A stretch of DNA of 64,000 nucleotides, from positions 40,607 to 104,606 of the forward strand of contig CAZAMP010000008.1 of the NCBI GenBank assembly GCA_964486455.1, in the 5' to 3' direction. This DNA comes from CAZAMP01 sp964486455 (lineage in GTDB: Bacteria; Eisenbacteria; RBG-16-71-46; CAZAMP01). The notes beneath the pieces were generated by a model, which did no database searches, was not told where the DNA came from, and saw nothing but the letters and a program-made list of their open reading frames with translations. Below are positions 34,795 through 44,277 of the stretch, piece after piece. Position numbers and translations under genes: made by a program. The first letter of the stretch is position 1, and each line of letters opens with the position of its first letter.

Positions 34795-36249
34795 TTGAAA
34801 TACCGTATGGTGGCCCGCCTCTTGGGCGTGCTGGTTCTCGTCATCGGCATCTCCATGGTATTCAGCCTGCTCTGGTCGACGTTCTACGGGGAGAAGGACG
34901 CGCAGCGCGCGATCCTGATCTCGATGGCGATCTGTCTCGCGGTAGGGATCGCGCTGGGCCTCACCGGCCGCGGGGTCTCCGAGGAGAGCCTGCTACGGAA
35001 GGAGGGGCTCGCGGTCGTCGCGCTCGGCTGGATCGTCGTCCCGATTCTGGGCGCGCTTCCATTTCTTCTTTCCGGAACGTGCCCGAGCCCCGTCGACGCG
35101 ATCTTCGAGAGCATTTCCGGATTCACGACCACCGGATCGTCCGTGCTGACGGACATCGAGTCCGTGCCGAAGGGGATTCTCTTCTGGCGCGATTTCACCC
35201 ACTGGCTGGGCGGAATCGGAATCATCGTCGTGTTCATCGCGCTTCTTCCGCAGATGGGAATCGGCGCGCGCCACATGTTCAGGTCGGAGATCCCGGGCGC
35301 AGTGAAGGACGGTGTGAGCCCGAGGATCAAGGACACCGCGATCAACCTGCTCGGCATCTACACCGCGCTGACGGTTCTGGAGACGGCGCTCCTCTACCTC
35401 GAAGGGATGAGCCTATTCGACGCGCTCTGTCACACGTTCGGAACCGTGGCGACGGGCGGCTTCTCGACCCGAAACGCGTCGATCGCGGCCTATGATAGTC
35501 TTGCGATCGAGATCACCATCATCGTCTTCATGATCTTGGCGGGGACCAACTTCAGCCTCTACTTCCTGTTGATGAGGCGTCGCGTCGGCAAGGTGATCCG
35601 GGACGCGGAGTGGCGGGTCTATCTGTTCATCATGCTCGCGGCAACGCTGCTCATTGCGGGAGACCTCCTCGTCACGCGGACCGTCGACGACGCGGGCGAG
35701 GCGCTCAGAGGCGCGCTCTTCCAGAGCGCGGCCGTTCAGACCACGACCGGCTACGCGACGCGGGACTTCAACGCGTGGCCCCCACTCTCGAAGCTGGTTC
35801 TCGTGGCGCTGATGTTCATCGGCGGCTCTTCCGGGTCGACCGGAGGCGGGATGAAGGTGGTGCGGATCCTGGTCCTCGCCAAGCACGCGTACTTCGCCGT
35901 CTATCATTGGTTTCGGCCTCAAGCGGTGGTCGCGATCAAGGTCGGCAACATGAAGATCAAGAACGAGATCCTTCAGGCGATCCTGGGTTTCTTCGTTCTG
36001 TTTGTGGGCATCTTCGTCATTTGCTCGCTTATAATGACGATGCTCGGTCTGGATCTGATCACGGCCACGACTTCCGTGGTGGCCACGCTGGGCAACATCG
36101 GACCGGGACTCGGGGCGGTGGGGGCCACGGAGAACTTCTCCGCGATCCCGGCGGTCGGCAAGATCGTTCTCGCGTTCTGCATGTTGCTCGGTCGGCTCGA
36201 GATATTTACCGTGATGGTCCTGTTCGTGCCGGCGTTCTGGCGGCGTTAG
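34795..36249 (+). CDS. trkH: Trk potassium uptake channel TrkH
   Basis: About 484 residues from TTG 34795 (GTGAGG just upstream); ATG 34807 is an alternative. Multiple TM helices with four P-loop-like selectivity regions typical of TrkH/KtrB: ESISGFTTTGSSVL, CHTFGTVATGGFSTRN, AVQTTTGYATRDF and ATLGNIGPGLGAVG. HWLGGIGIIVVFIALLP and GGSSGSTGGGMKV are also characteristic. It forms the K+ pathway of the Trk system with TrkA. Confidence 0.96.
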   Translation: MKYRMVARLLGVLVLVIGISMVFSLLWSTFYGEKDAQRAILISMAICLAVGIALGLTGRGVSEESLLRKEGLAVVALGWIVVPILGALPFLLSGTCPSPVDAIFESISGFTTTGSSVLTDIESVPKGILFWRDFTHWLGGIGIIVVFIALLPQMGIGARHMFRSEIPGAVKDGVSPRIKDTAINLLGIYTALTVLETALLYLEGMSLFDALCHTFGTVATGGFSTRNASIAAYDSLAIEITIIVFMILAGTNFSLYFLLMRRRVGKVIRDAEWRVYLFIMLAATLLIAGDLLVTRTVDDAGEALRGALFQSAAVQTTTGYATRDFNAWPPLSKLVLVALMFIGGSSGSTGGGMKVVRILVLAKHAYFAVYHWFRPQAVVAIKVGNMKIKNEILQAILGFFVLFVGIFVICSLIMTMLGLDLITATTSVVATLGNIGPGLGAVGATENFSAIPAVGKIVLAFCMLLGRLEIFTVMVLFVPAFWRR

Positions 36250-36285
36250 AAGGTCTGACGCATCCGTCTCCGGCAGGAGATCCGT

Positions 36286-37554
36286 TTGGACGACCCTTCA
36301 TCTATAGTCCTTCTCGTACTGCTCGCACTGTTGCTCGTCTCGTCGGGCTTCTTCTCCGGCACTGAGACGGCGCTCTTCGCGCTCAACCGTGTGCAACGCC
36401 GCAGGTTCGAAGAGGCGTCGTCGATCCGCGCCCAGCTCATCACGAGATCGCTCAGGCGTCCGCGGGAACTGCTCTCGACGATACTCTTCGGCAACACGCT
36501 CGTGAACATCGCGACGTCGGCGGTCGCGACGCTCTTCTTCGAGCGGCTCCTTCGGTCGCACGGGCTCATGGCCGCCATCATCGTCGACTCCCTCCTCGTG
36601 CTCTTCATTGGGGAGATCATTCCAAAGACCATCGCGGTGAACCGACCTGAACGGCTGGCGCGGATGGCGATCATGCCGCTACACGCCTTCGCGCGCGTAT
36701 CGAGGCCGATCGTCACGTTGTTCGACCGGGCGGCAAGAGAACTCCTCGGGTTGCTGCAGGTTCCGGAGCAGCCGGGTGAGGCGCTGACCGCATCGGAGCT
36801 CGAGTCGCTATTCGACGAGGCCAGACGCAAGGCCGCCATCACGGCTCAGCAAGGGACGATCGCCCGGCGCATCATTCACTTCTCCGAGACGACGGCCGGC
36901 GAGATCATGACGCCGCGCGTCGATCTCGTCTGCCCGCCGCTCACCACACCCAACGATCGCCTCGAAGAGATCATGATCGAAGCGCGTCACAGCCGCATCC
37001 CCGTCTACGAAGGCGGGATCGACCACATCGTCGGTTTCATCAACACGAAGGAGTTCTTCCTCAACCCGGATCGCGAGATCCGTGAGTTGGTCAATCCCGT
37101 GGCCATCTTCCCGGAGGGAGCGAAGATCTCGCGAGTCTTCCAGCACATGCAGAAGAACCGGATCAACATGGTCGTCGTCGTCAATGAGTACGGTGAAACG
37201 GCCGGGATCACGACGATGGAGGACATCGTCGAAGAGGTCCTGGGCGAGATCTACGACGAATACGAGCGGGAGGAAGAGCTCATTCGCGCAGTCGACGACG
37301 ACACCTGGCTGATCACCGCGCGGGCCGCGGTCGACGACGTGAATGAGGCGTGCGGGCTGACGCTTCCCGAAGGCGAGTCCGTCACGCTGAACGGATACTT
37401 GTGTGACGAGTTCGGGGAGATCCCGTCATCCGGGCAGTGGACCGAGCGCGGTGGGGCGCGGTTCACGATCGTCGACTCGACCCGAAAACGCATCCTGAGC
37501 TGTCGGGCGGTCCGTCTGGTGCCGAGATCGGAGGAGGTGGAAGATGACGCTTGA
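36286..37554 (+). CDS. CNNM/CorC (hemolysin-like) transmembrane CBS protein, copy 1
   Basis: 422 residues. N-terminal CNNM domain with four TM segments (FFSGTETALFALNRVQRRR, LLSTILFGNTLVNI, LFIGEIIPKTIAV), a CBS pair (IMTPRVDL, RHSRIPVYEGGIDHIVGF, VVNEYGETAGITTMEDIVEE) and a C-terminal CorC_HlyC domain. The family is linked to Mg2+/Co2+ efflux or homeostasis. TTG start at 36286 with AGGAGA upstream. It overlaps copy 2 by 11 nt. Confidence 0.92.
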   Translation: MDDPSSIVLLVLLALLLVSSGFFSGTETALFALNRVQRRRFEEASSIRAQLITRSLRRPRELLSTILFGNTLVNIATSAVATLFFERLLRSHGLMAAIIVDSLLVLFIGEIIPKTIAVNRPERLARMAIMPLHAFARVSRPIVTLFDRAARELLGLLQVPEQPGEALTASELESLFDEARRKAAITAQQGTIARRIIHFSETTAGEIMTPRVDLVCPPLTTPNDRLEEIMIEARHSRIPVYEGGIDHIVGFINTKEFFLNPDREIRELVNPVAIFPEGAKISRVFQHMQKNRINMVVVVNEYGETAGITTMEDIVEEVLGEIYDEYEREEELIRAVDDDTWLITARAAVDDVNEACGLTLPEGESVTLNGYLCDEFGEIPSSGQWTERGGARFTIVDSTRKRILSCRAVRLVPRSEEVEDDA

Positions 37555-38788
37555 GCTTCTTTTTCTCCTCGTCTGCGTCATCGGCTCGGGATTCGCGAGC
37601 GGTTCCGAGACGGCGGTCGTCTCGGCCAGCCGAATCCGGCTTCACCACATGGCGTCGCAGGGCCGCCGCGGCGCGCGCCTCGCGCTGGGACATCTCGACC
37701 AGAAGGAGCGGATCCTAGCGGTCACGCTCGTAGTCACCAACGTGTGCAACATCGCGGGTGGTGCGATCGCGACGGCGACCTCCGAACAATGGATGGGCAC
37801 GGCGGGTTCGGTCGTCGCGACGGTCGTGATGACGTGCATCTTTCTCGTGCTCGCCGAAATCGTTCCAAAGGCGTATTTCCGTTATCACGCCGACCGAATG
37901 ATGCTGCGCGTGGCCCCGATCTGGCGGATCCTCTCATGGACGCTCGCGCCGATCACCTTCCCGGCACAGCTCTTTGCCCGCCTCCTCTTTCGCATTCTCG
38001 GCACGGCGCCGCCCAGCCTGCTCGCCACTCGCGAAGAGATCAAGCTCGTGCTCGCGGAGTCCGGGGAACGCGGCGGGCTCCGGCCGCAGGAGCAGGAGAT
38101 GCTGGAGTCGGCGCTCGACTACGGAACGACGATAGCGCGAGAGGTCATGGTGCCGGTTTCGGAAGTGACGCTCCTGCAGGAGACCGAGCGCACGGACGCG
38201 TTCCTGGATCTCGTTCGCGCGGAAGGGTTCACTCGGCTTCCCGTGTATCGCGAGCGCGTCGACCAGATCATTGGTCTCGTAAACGTCTACGACGTTCTCT
38301 ACGATCGGGAGCGGAAGTCATTCATCCGAACCTACGTGCGCCCCGTGCGCCTGATCCCCGACTCGAAGGGGATCGATGAACTTTTCCTCGAGATGCAGCG
38401 CGAACGCGAGAGCCTCGTCGTGGTCGTCAACGAGTTCGGGGCCTGCATCGGGATCGTCACGCTGGAAGACATCATCGAGGAGATTTTCGGCGAGCTATCC
38501 GATGAGCACGAAGACCCCACGCCGGAGATTCGCCAAGACGCCGCCGGTCGCTATCGCGTGAGCGCGCGGGCGGACATCGACGATTTCAACGACGAGACCG
38601 GAATGAACATCCCGAAGCGGGGATACGAGACGGTCGGGGGATATGTGCTGTATCAGATGGGTCGTGTTCCCAAGAAGGGTGAGACCTTCGCGGACGGCAT
38701 GATCACCGTCACGATCGTCGATGCCGATCGCTACAGCGTCCGGATGGTGGATATCGAGACGGCGGACTCACCCAAAGAGACGAGCTAG
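37544..38788 (+). CDS. CNNM/CorC transmembrane CBS protein, copy 2
   Basis: 414 residues with the same architecture: SGFASGSETAVVSASRIRL, TLVVTNVCNIAGGAI, LAEIVPKAYF, CBS motifs (REVMVPVSEV, RLPVYRERVDQIIGLVNV, VVNEFGACIGIVTLEDIIEE), then a CorC_HlyC domain (YRVSARADIDDFNDETG). GGAGG precedes the ATG inside copy 1. Sequence between the two copies is clearly divergent, so this is an old tandem pair, possibly a heterodimer. Confidence 0.92.
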   Translation: MTLELLFLLVCVIGSGFASGSETAVVSASRIRLHHMASQGRRGARLALGHLDQKERILAVTLVVTNVCNIAGGAIATATSEQWMGTAGSVVATVVMTCIFLVLAEIVPKAYFRYHADRMMLRVAPIWRILSWTLAPITFPAQLFARLLFRILGTAPPSLLATREEIKLVLAESGERGGLRPQEQEMLESALDYGTTIAREVMVPVSEVTLLQETERTDAFLDLVRAEGFTRLPVYRERVDQIIGLVNVYDVLYDRERKSFIRTYVRPVRLIPDSKGIDELFLEMQRERESLVVVVNEFGACIGIVTLEDIIEEIFGELSDEHEDPTPEIRQDAAGRYRVSARADIDDFNDETGMNIPKRGYETVGGYVLYQMGRVPKKGETFADGMITVTIVDADRYSVRMVDIETADSPKETS

Positions 38789-38846
38789 CCGGCCGTCCCC
38801 GCGTTCCCAACACGTGGCCTCCGCGCGCCGAGCGCTGCCCACCGGG

Positions 38847-39938
38847 CTAGTGCTCCGTCGAGAACTTGATTTCCGCCGTCTGGCCGGCGCCCTGGAGCGC
38901 GAGCGCGCTCAGCCGACCCGCTACAGATCCCGACAGATCGACGTACGCCTGCGCCGCGGGCGACTCGGGGTTTCCGATAACGATCGGTACGCCGCTGTCG
39001 CCGCCCTCACAGATGTCTGAATTGATCGGGAGCTCCGTGAGGAGCGGAATCTTGAACTCCTTCGCCGCGCGGCGGCCGCCGCCGCTGCGGAAGATGTCGT
39101 AGCGCTTGCCCGTGTCGGGGGCGATGAACGTGCTCATGTTCTCGACGATGCCCACGACGGGGACGTTCACGTGTCCGAACATCCGGATGGCGCGATAGAC
39201 GTCTTCGAGTGCCACTTCCTGGGGCGTCGTGATGATGATCGCGCCCGAGATCGGACAGCTCTGCGCGAGCGTTAGCTGAGCGTCGCCGGTTCCCGGCGGG
39301 AGGTCGATCACGAGGTAGTCCAGCTTTCCCCACTCCACGTCGCTCAGGAACTGCTGAATCATCCGCCCGACGAGTGGCCCGCGCCAGATGACGGGCGTAC
39401 GTTCATCGGTGAAGAAGCCGAGGCTCATGACGTGCACGCCGTGCGCTTCGATCGGGGTGATCTTGCTCTCGCCGACCTTGGGCTGCTCGTGGATGCCGAA
39501 CATGATCGGGGCGCTGGGGCCGTAGATATCCGCGTCGAGAAGACCGACCGACGAGCCGGACTTCGCGAGGGCACACGCGAGGTTCGCGGCGACCGTCGAC
39601 TTGCCGACACCGCCCTTCCCGCTTGCGATGGCGATGACGTTGCGAACGCCGGTCAGGACCTCCGGCTCGGGGCCCAGGTTGGCCCTGACGTTCGCGGACA
39701 TGTTGACGTCGACTTCCGTGACGCCTTCGAGCGCGCCGACGAGCCGCTGTGCTTCCTCTCGGAAGCGATCCTTCACCGGGCAGGCCGGTGTCGTGAGCTC
39801 GATGGTGAAGGAGACCTTTCCGTTCTCGATGGATATGTCCTTCACGAAGCCGAGGCTGACGATGTCCTTCTGGAGGTCCGGATCGATGATGTTGCTCAGC
39901 GCATCAAGCACCTGGTTTTCGGACACGGTTGGGCTCAT
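38847..39938 (-). CDS. apbC: Mrp/ApbC-type iron-sulfur carrier ATPase lacking the CxxC pair
   Basis: 363 residues. An N-terminal MIP18-like (DUF59) domain (VLDALSNIIDPDLQKDIVSL, ELTTPACPVKDRF) is followed by the deviant Walker A IASGKGGVGKSTVAANLA, YGPSAPIMFG, VIDLPPGTGDAQLTLAQ and VGIVENMS. In many family members the last motif continues CPxCG, whose cysteines bridge the dimer's 4Fe-4S cluster. Here it is FIAPDTGKRYDIF, so both cysteines are missing. This variant subgroup is common outside Proteobacteria, to my recollection. Convergent with copy 2 of the CNNM pair. Confidence 0.92.
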   Translation of the reverse strand: MSPTVSENQVLDALSNIIDPDLQKDIVSLGFVKDISIENGKVSFTIELTTPACPVKDRFREEAQRLVGALEGVTEVDVNMSANVRANLGPEPEVLTGVRNVIAIASGKGGVGKSTVAANLACALAKSGSSVGLLDADIYGPSAPIMFGIHEQPKVGESKITPIEAHGVHVMSLGFFTDERTPVIWRGPLVGRMIQQFLSDVEWGKLDYLVIDLPPGTGDAQLTLAQSCPISGAIIITTPQEVALEDVYRAIRMFGHVNVPVVGIVENMSTFIAPDTGKRYDIFRSGGGRRAAKEFKIPLLTELPINSDICEGGDSGVPIVIGNPESPAAQAYVDLSGSVAGRLSALALQGAGQTAEIKFSTEH

Positions 39939-40232
39939 GACTCAATGTTCCTTTTTCGGTGTATCGTATTTGATAGTCTTTTCTTGCCCGCGGGAGAAGA
40001 TTCTGTCTCCCAAATGTGGCCGGAAAGGATAGTCGCAACCGGCACCGTGCGTCAAGCAAGCGGCCAACACCTTGTAATCACAGTGTTTCCGCGGAGCGAT
40101 GTCTCACGCCTGACTCCTTGGCACGTTCGCCGCCTGCGGGTATACTTTTGAGAGTCCCAGTGAGCAGACAACGGTGCCGGCCGACGGGTCGGTTGCCTGA
40201 GTCCGGCGGCTCCGCGAGAGAGGGGTGTCGCG
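39939..40232. other. 294-bp divergent intergenic region
   Basis: It separates apbC (-) from a small membrane-protein gene (+). It holds the strong promoter at 40118-40146 and an AAGGAA Shine-Dalgarno for apbC. The A/T-rich stretch 39950-39990 probably contains the apbC promoter, but no convincing hexamers are seen. Confidence 0.5.
40118..40146 (+). promoter_or_regulatory. Promoter of the small membrane-protein gene
   Basis: TTGGCA (40118-40123), a 17-bp spacer, TATACT (40141-40146). Both hexamers have five of six consensus bases with ideal spacing. It is 87 bp before the TTG start at 40233. Confidence 0.7.
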
Positions 40233-40649
40233 TTGTTCGAGCGTTTGTACGATGAGCTTTTCGGCGGACCCGAAGGGAAGACGCGCCCACGGGTTCTATC
40301 GGTGCTTGCGATCTACTACATGTTGAGCCCGTTTCTCTATCTCTTTGCCATCAGCACGGACGGGTCGTTCCTGCAATTCGGGTTCCGCGGTGCCTTCGGC
40401 ATGGACGATTGGGCCCTGGCCCTGCTCTACTGCGCTGGCGCGCCGCTTCTCGGCTACCTGCTCTGGACGCTCCGGGTGCGCACGCATGTGGCGCTCTACA
40501 CATTTCTCGGCTTCGAACTGATCCGGGGGTTCAGAAACGGTATCTGGATCGTCGTCCTGATGGCGGCCGCTATTCTGATCTACGCGGTCCGGGGCAACGT
40601 CCGCGCCCTGTTCAGTTCCCGTGAGAGCACGCCCGAGGCCCATCGCTAG
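40233..40649 (+). CDS. Small integral membrane protein of unknown function
   Basis: 138 residues from TTG 40233 with GAGAGGGG upstream. About four hydrophobic segments: VLSVLAIYYMLSPFLYLFAI, DDWALALLYCAGAPLLGYLL, HVALYTFLGFELI and WIVVLMAAAILIYAV. A charged, cytoplasmic-type N-terminus and a basic C-terminus (RALFSSRESTPEAHR). No family recognised. It has its own strong promoter and is separated from dnaE by another promoter, so it is a single transcription unit. Confidence 0.7.
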   Translation: MFERLYDELFGGPEGKTRPRVLSVLAIYYMLSPFLYLFAISTDGSFLQFGFRGAFGMDDWALALLYCAGAPLLGYLLWTLRVRTHVALYTFLGFELIRGFRNGIWIVVLMAAAILIYAVRGNVRALFSSRESTPEAHR

Positions 40650-40747
40650 TCCGGATCTCCGAACGGCTCTCGTTGCGGTCAAGAGGACGGAAAGACGGCA
40701 TCGCGTCCGCGATCATCGTCGGAATCCGCTTGTGCCCCGGCCCGGTC

Positions 40748-40777
40748 TTGACACCTTTCCGAGCGGCCCCGTATAAT
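40748..40777 (+). promoter_or_regulatory. Consensus sigma70-type promoter of the dnaE-ccm-dap block
   Basis: TTGACA (40748-40753), an 18-bp spacer, TATAAT (40772-40777): both hexamers perfect. It lies 53 bp before the dnaE ATG, followed by an A/T-rich leader. Confidence 0.85.
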
Positions 40778-40830
40778 CGCAGTGAGTATCCTAAGTTATT
40801 TTAATATAGCAAGTTAGGCAATAGTCCCTC

Positions 40831-43800
40831 ATGTCTGCATCGTTTGTTCACCTGCACAATCACTCGCAGTACAGCTTGCTCGACGGTGCCTGCAAGCTGG
40901 AGCGGCTCATCGCGAAGTCGGGCGAGATGGGCATGCCGGCGATCGCCATGACCGATCACGGCAACATCTTCGGCGCCGTGGAATTCTACGAGCTGGCCAC
41001 GAAGCATGGGATCAAGCCCATCATCGGGTGCGAGGCGTACGTGGCCGAGGGCAAGCACACGGACCGCCGTGCGAAGTCCGCCTATCATCTGGTGCTGCTG
41101 GCCACGAACGCGGCCGGCTACAAGAACCTGATGAAGCTCACCACAAAGGCCTACCTGGACGGCTTCTACTACAAGCCGCGCGTCGATCACGAGCTGCTCG
41201 CCGAGCACCACGACGGCCTGATCGCGCTCTCCGCGTGCCTTCAGGGGCAGGTCAATCAAGCGCTTCTTCGTGAGGATCCCGATCGCGCCCGCGACGTGGC
41301 GGGGCGCATGAGGGAGATCTTCGGTCCGGACAATTTCTTCATCGAGTTGCAGGACCACGGGATCCCGGACGAGGCACGCATCCGCCGTCATCTCGTCGAC
41401 CTCGCGAAGCGGCTCGACATCCCGATGGTATGCACGAACGACTGCCACTACATTGAGAAGAGCCATGCCGCCGCCCACGACGCGCTGCTCTGTATCCAGA
41501 CCGGGAAGAACCTCTCCGATCAGAACCGGATGCGCTACGAGTGTGATCAGCTGTATCTGAAGAGTCCCGAGGAGATGACTGCGCTCTTCAGCGAAACACC
41601 TGACGCGATCTCGAACACGCTTCGGATCGCCGAGCGATGTGATCTGCAGCTCGAGCTTGGCAAGTTCCATCTGCCGGTCTTCACGCTTCCCGAAGGCTTC
41701 GCCGATTCCGATGCGTATCTTCGCCACATCTGTCACGAGGGGCTCGGGCCGCGCTATGACGATGCTTCGCCGGAGGTCATCGAACGGCTCGACTACGAGC
41801 TCGAAATCATCAAGAAGATGGGCTACGGCGGTTACTTCCTCATTGTGCAGGACTTCATCCGCTACGCGCGCGAGAAGGGGATCCCCGTCGGGCCGGGACG
41901 CGGATCGGCGGCCGGGAGTCTCGTCGCGTACACGTCCGGGATCACCAACATCGATCCGATGCGTTACGGACTGCTGTTCGAGCGTTTCCTCAATCCCGAG
42001 CGCGTGACGATGCCGGATATCGACATCGATTTCTCCGACCGCGGTCGGGGGGACGTGATCGACTACGTCGTCGAGCGCTACGGCGCCGACAGCGTGGCGC
42101 AGATCATCACGTTCGGCACCATGGCTGCGCGCGCGGTGCTGCGCGACGTCGGCCGCGTGATGGGGCTGACGTTCGCGGAGGTGGACAAGATCGCGAAAAT
42201 GATCCCGGCCGAGATCGGGATCACGCTCGACAAGGCGCTCAAGGGGTCACCCGACCTGCAGAAGGCGGCCAAGAGCGAGAAGAGCGTCGCGCGGCTTCTC
42301 GAGCACGCACAGGTTCTCGAAGGTCTTACGCGCCACGCGTCGACGCACGCGGCGGGTGTCGTAATCGCCCCCGGACCGCTCACCGATTACGTGCCGCTCT
42401 TCCGAACGAGCCGCGAAGAGACCACGACGCAATTCGACATGAAGGCCGTCGAGAAGATCGGACTTCTGAAGATCGACTTTCTTGGTCTTCGCACGCTGAC
42501 CGTGATCGAGGACGCGCTCAGCATGATCAAGGAGAACCGCGGCGTGGAGGTCGACGTCGAGGATCTCGCTCTCGACGATCCGGAGGTGTTCGGCTTGCTG
42601 GGCCGCGGCGAGACGGTCGGCGTCTTCCAGTTCGAGTCGGGCGGAATGCGGGAGTATCTCCGCAAGCTCAAGCCGGATCGATTCGAGGACCTCATCGCCA
42701 TGAACGCGCTTTACCGGCCGGGTCCACTCGGAAGTGGCATGGTGGAGGACTACATCGAGCGCCGGCACGGCGAGAAGAAGATCCGGTATCCGCATCCCAA
42801 GCTCGAGCCGATCCTCAAACCCACCTACGGCGTCATCGTGTATCAAGAGCAGGTCATGCAGATCGCCTCCGAACTCGCCGGTTACACGCTCGGCGGGGCC
42901 GACCTGCTGAGGCGCGCGATGGGGAAGAAGAAGGTCGAGGAGATGCAAAAGCAGCGGAAGATCTTTCTGGACGGGGCCGCCGAGCGCGGCGTCGACCGTC
43001 GCAAGGCGGAGAAGGTCTTTCAGCTGATGGAGTACTTCGCCGGCTACGGTTTCAACAAGAGCCACTCCGCCGGCTACGCCTACGTCGCCTATCAAACCGC
43101 GTGGCTCAAGACCCACTATCCGGTGGAGCTCATGGCGGCAAACTTGTCGTCCGAGATGAGCAACTCCGATCGCGTTCTCATTCTCATGAACGATTGCCGG
43201 CGGATGGGCACCCCAGTCGATCCTCCGGATATCAACAGCTCGGGCGATGCGTTTCGTGCCGTGGGAGATCGCATTCGATTCGGACTCGGCGCCGTGAAGG
43301 GCGTGGGGCACGCGGCGGTGGCGTCGATCGTCGAGGCGCGCGAGAAGCGGGAAGGCTTCAAGGACCTCTATGAGTTCTGCCGCGAGGTTGATCTCAGCGC
43401 CGTCAATCGTCGCACCGTCGATAGTCTCATCTGCGCGGGCGCGCTGGACGCGCTCGGTGGGCATCGCGCACAGCTACAGTCGGCGCTCGGGAGCGCGATC
43501 GATCGGGCCCAGAAGCTCCGATTGGAGAAGGAGCGCGGACAGGGTTCGCTCTTCGCCGGGACCGAGATCGAGCAGGGGCCGCCGAGGCTTCCGCCGGTCG
43601 CGGAATGGCCGCGAGATGAACTGCTCCGCCTCGAGAAGGACACGCTCGGGTTCTTCGTTTCCGGTCATCCGCTTTCTCAATACTCGCGTGAGCTTCGCTC
43701 ACTCACGACGACGACGGCGGAGGGACTGGACCGCGTCGGAGACGGCGACAATCTGACCATCGGGGGAATCGTGTTGGGGGTCCGCCGCCAGCTCGATCGG

Positions 43801-44277
43801 CAAGGGCGAACGATGGCACGACTTTCCATGGAGGACTTCACCGGGTCCTTCACGTGCCTGGTCTTTGCCCGCCTCTATCAGGACGTCGCGGGGATGGTGG
43901 AAGAGGACGCACGGCTCCTGATCTCTGGACGGGCATCGGCCCGTGAGGGGGAGCGCGCGGCGGTGCTCGCCGATGCCCTGCGCCCGCTCGCGGACGCGAT
44001 GCGGGGCCTGGATCTGCACGTGCGGTTGGACACACAGAAGACCACGCTCTCGCTCGATCAGCTCAAGGACATTCTGGAGACGCACTCCGGCCGATCCCGC
44101 GTCGTCGTGCACGTCAGCTCCTCGGCGACGGGATCCGACGGGAAGTCCGTGATCATCCGGCTTCGCAACATCCTGGTCGACCCACGGGCGGAGCTCGTGG
44201 AGAAACTCAAAGAAGCGCTGGGGGAAGAAGCCGTCTGGCTCGCCGGCGAACGAAACCGAGTGAGGGCCAATGGCTGA
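40831..44277 (+). CDS. dnaE: DNA polymerase III alpha subunit
   Basis: 1148 residues, DnaE1 size. Order: N-terminal PHP domain (FVHLHNHSQYSLLDGACK), polymerase core with GPGRGSAAGSLVAY and the catalytic PDIDIDFSDRGR, FDMKAVEKIGLLKIDFLGLR, YRPGPLGSG, NKSHSAGYAYVAYQTAWLK, then HhH and OB-fold (ADGLDRVGDG-like and LTIGGIVLGVRRQ). The main replicative polymerase. ATG at 40831 downstream of a perfect promoter. It overlaps the following PHP gene by 8 nt. Confidence 0.97.
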   Translation: MSASFVHLHNHSQYSLLDGACKLERLIAKSGEMGMPAIAMTDHGNIFGAVEFYELATKHGIKPIIGCEAYVAEGKHTDRRAKSAYHLVLLATNAAGYKNLMKLTTKAYLDGFYYKPRVDHELLAEHHDGLIALSACLQGQVNQALLREDPDRARDVAGRMREIFGPDNFFIELQDHGIPDEARIRRHLVDLAKRLDIPMVCTNDCHYIEKSHAAAHDALLCIQTGKNLSDQNRMRYECDQLYLKSPEEMTALFSETPDAISNTLRIAERCDLQLELGKFHLPVFTLPEGFADSDAYLRHICHEGLGPRYDDASPEVIERLDYELEIIKKMGYGGYFLIVQDFIRYAREKGIPVGPGRGSAAGSLVAYTSGITNIDPMRYGLLFERFLNPERVTMPDIDIDFSDRGRGDVIDYVVERYGADSVAQIITFGTMAARAVLRDVGRVMGLTFAEVDKIAKMIPAEIGITLDKALKGSPDLQKAAKSEKSVARLLEHAQVLEGLTRHASTHAAGVVIAPGPLTDYVPLFRTSREETTTQFDMKAVEKIGLLKIDFLGLRTLTVIEDALSMIKENRGVEVDVEDLALDDPEVFGLLGRGETVGVFQFESGGMREYLRKLKPDRFEDLIAMNALYRPGPLGSGMVEDYIERRHGEKKIRYPHPKLEPILKPTYGVIVYQEQVMQIASELAGYTLGGADLLRRAMGKKKVEEMQKQRKIFLDGAAERGVDRRKAEKVFQLMEYFAGYGFNKSHSAGYAYVAYQTAWLKTHYPVELMAANLSSEMSNSDRVLILMNDCRRMGTPVDPPDINSSGDAFRAVGDRIRFGLGAVKGVGHAAVASIVEAREKREGFKDLYEFCREVDLSAVNRRTVDSLICAGALDALGGHRAQLQSALGSAIDRAQKLRLEKERGQGSLFAGTEIEQGPPRLPPVAEWPRDELLRLEKDTLGFFVSGHPLSQYSRELRSLTTTTAEGLDRVGDGDNLTIGGIVLGVRRQLDRQGRTMARLSMEDFTGSFTCLVFARLYQDVAGMVEEDARLLISGRASAREGERAAVLADALRPLADAMRGLDLHVRLDTQKTTLSLDQLKDILETHSGRSRVVVHVSSSATGSDGKSVIIRLRNILVDPRAELVEKLKEALGEEAVWLAGERNRVRANG

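Noticed and set aside
38785..38850. CTAGCC/GGCTAG inverted repeat between the CNNM gene and apbC as a bidirectional terminator
   Set aside because: The stem is short with a bulge and the loop is over 45 nt.
42247..43464. Minus-strand open frame of 405 codons inside dnaE
   Set aside because: Antisense to conserved polymerase sequence; no supporting signal.
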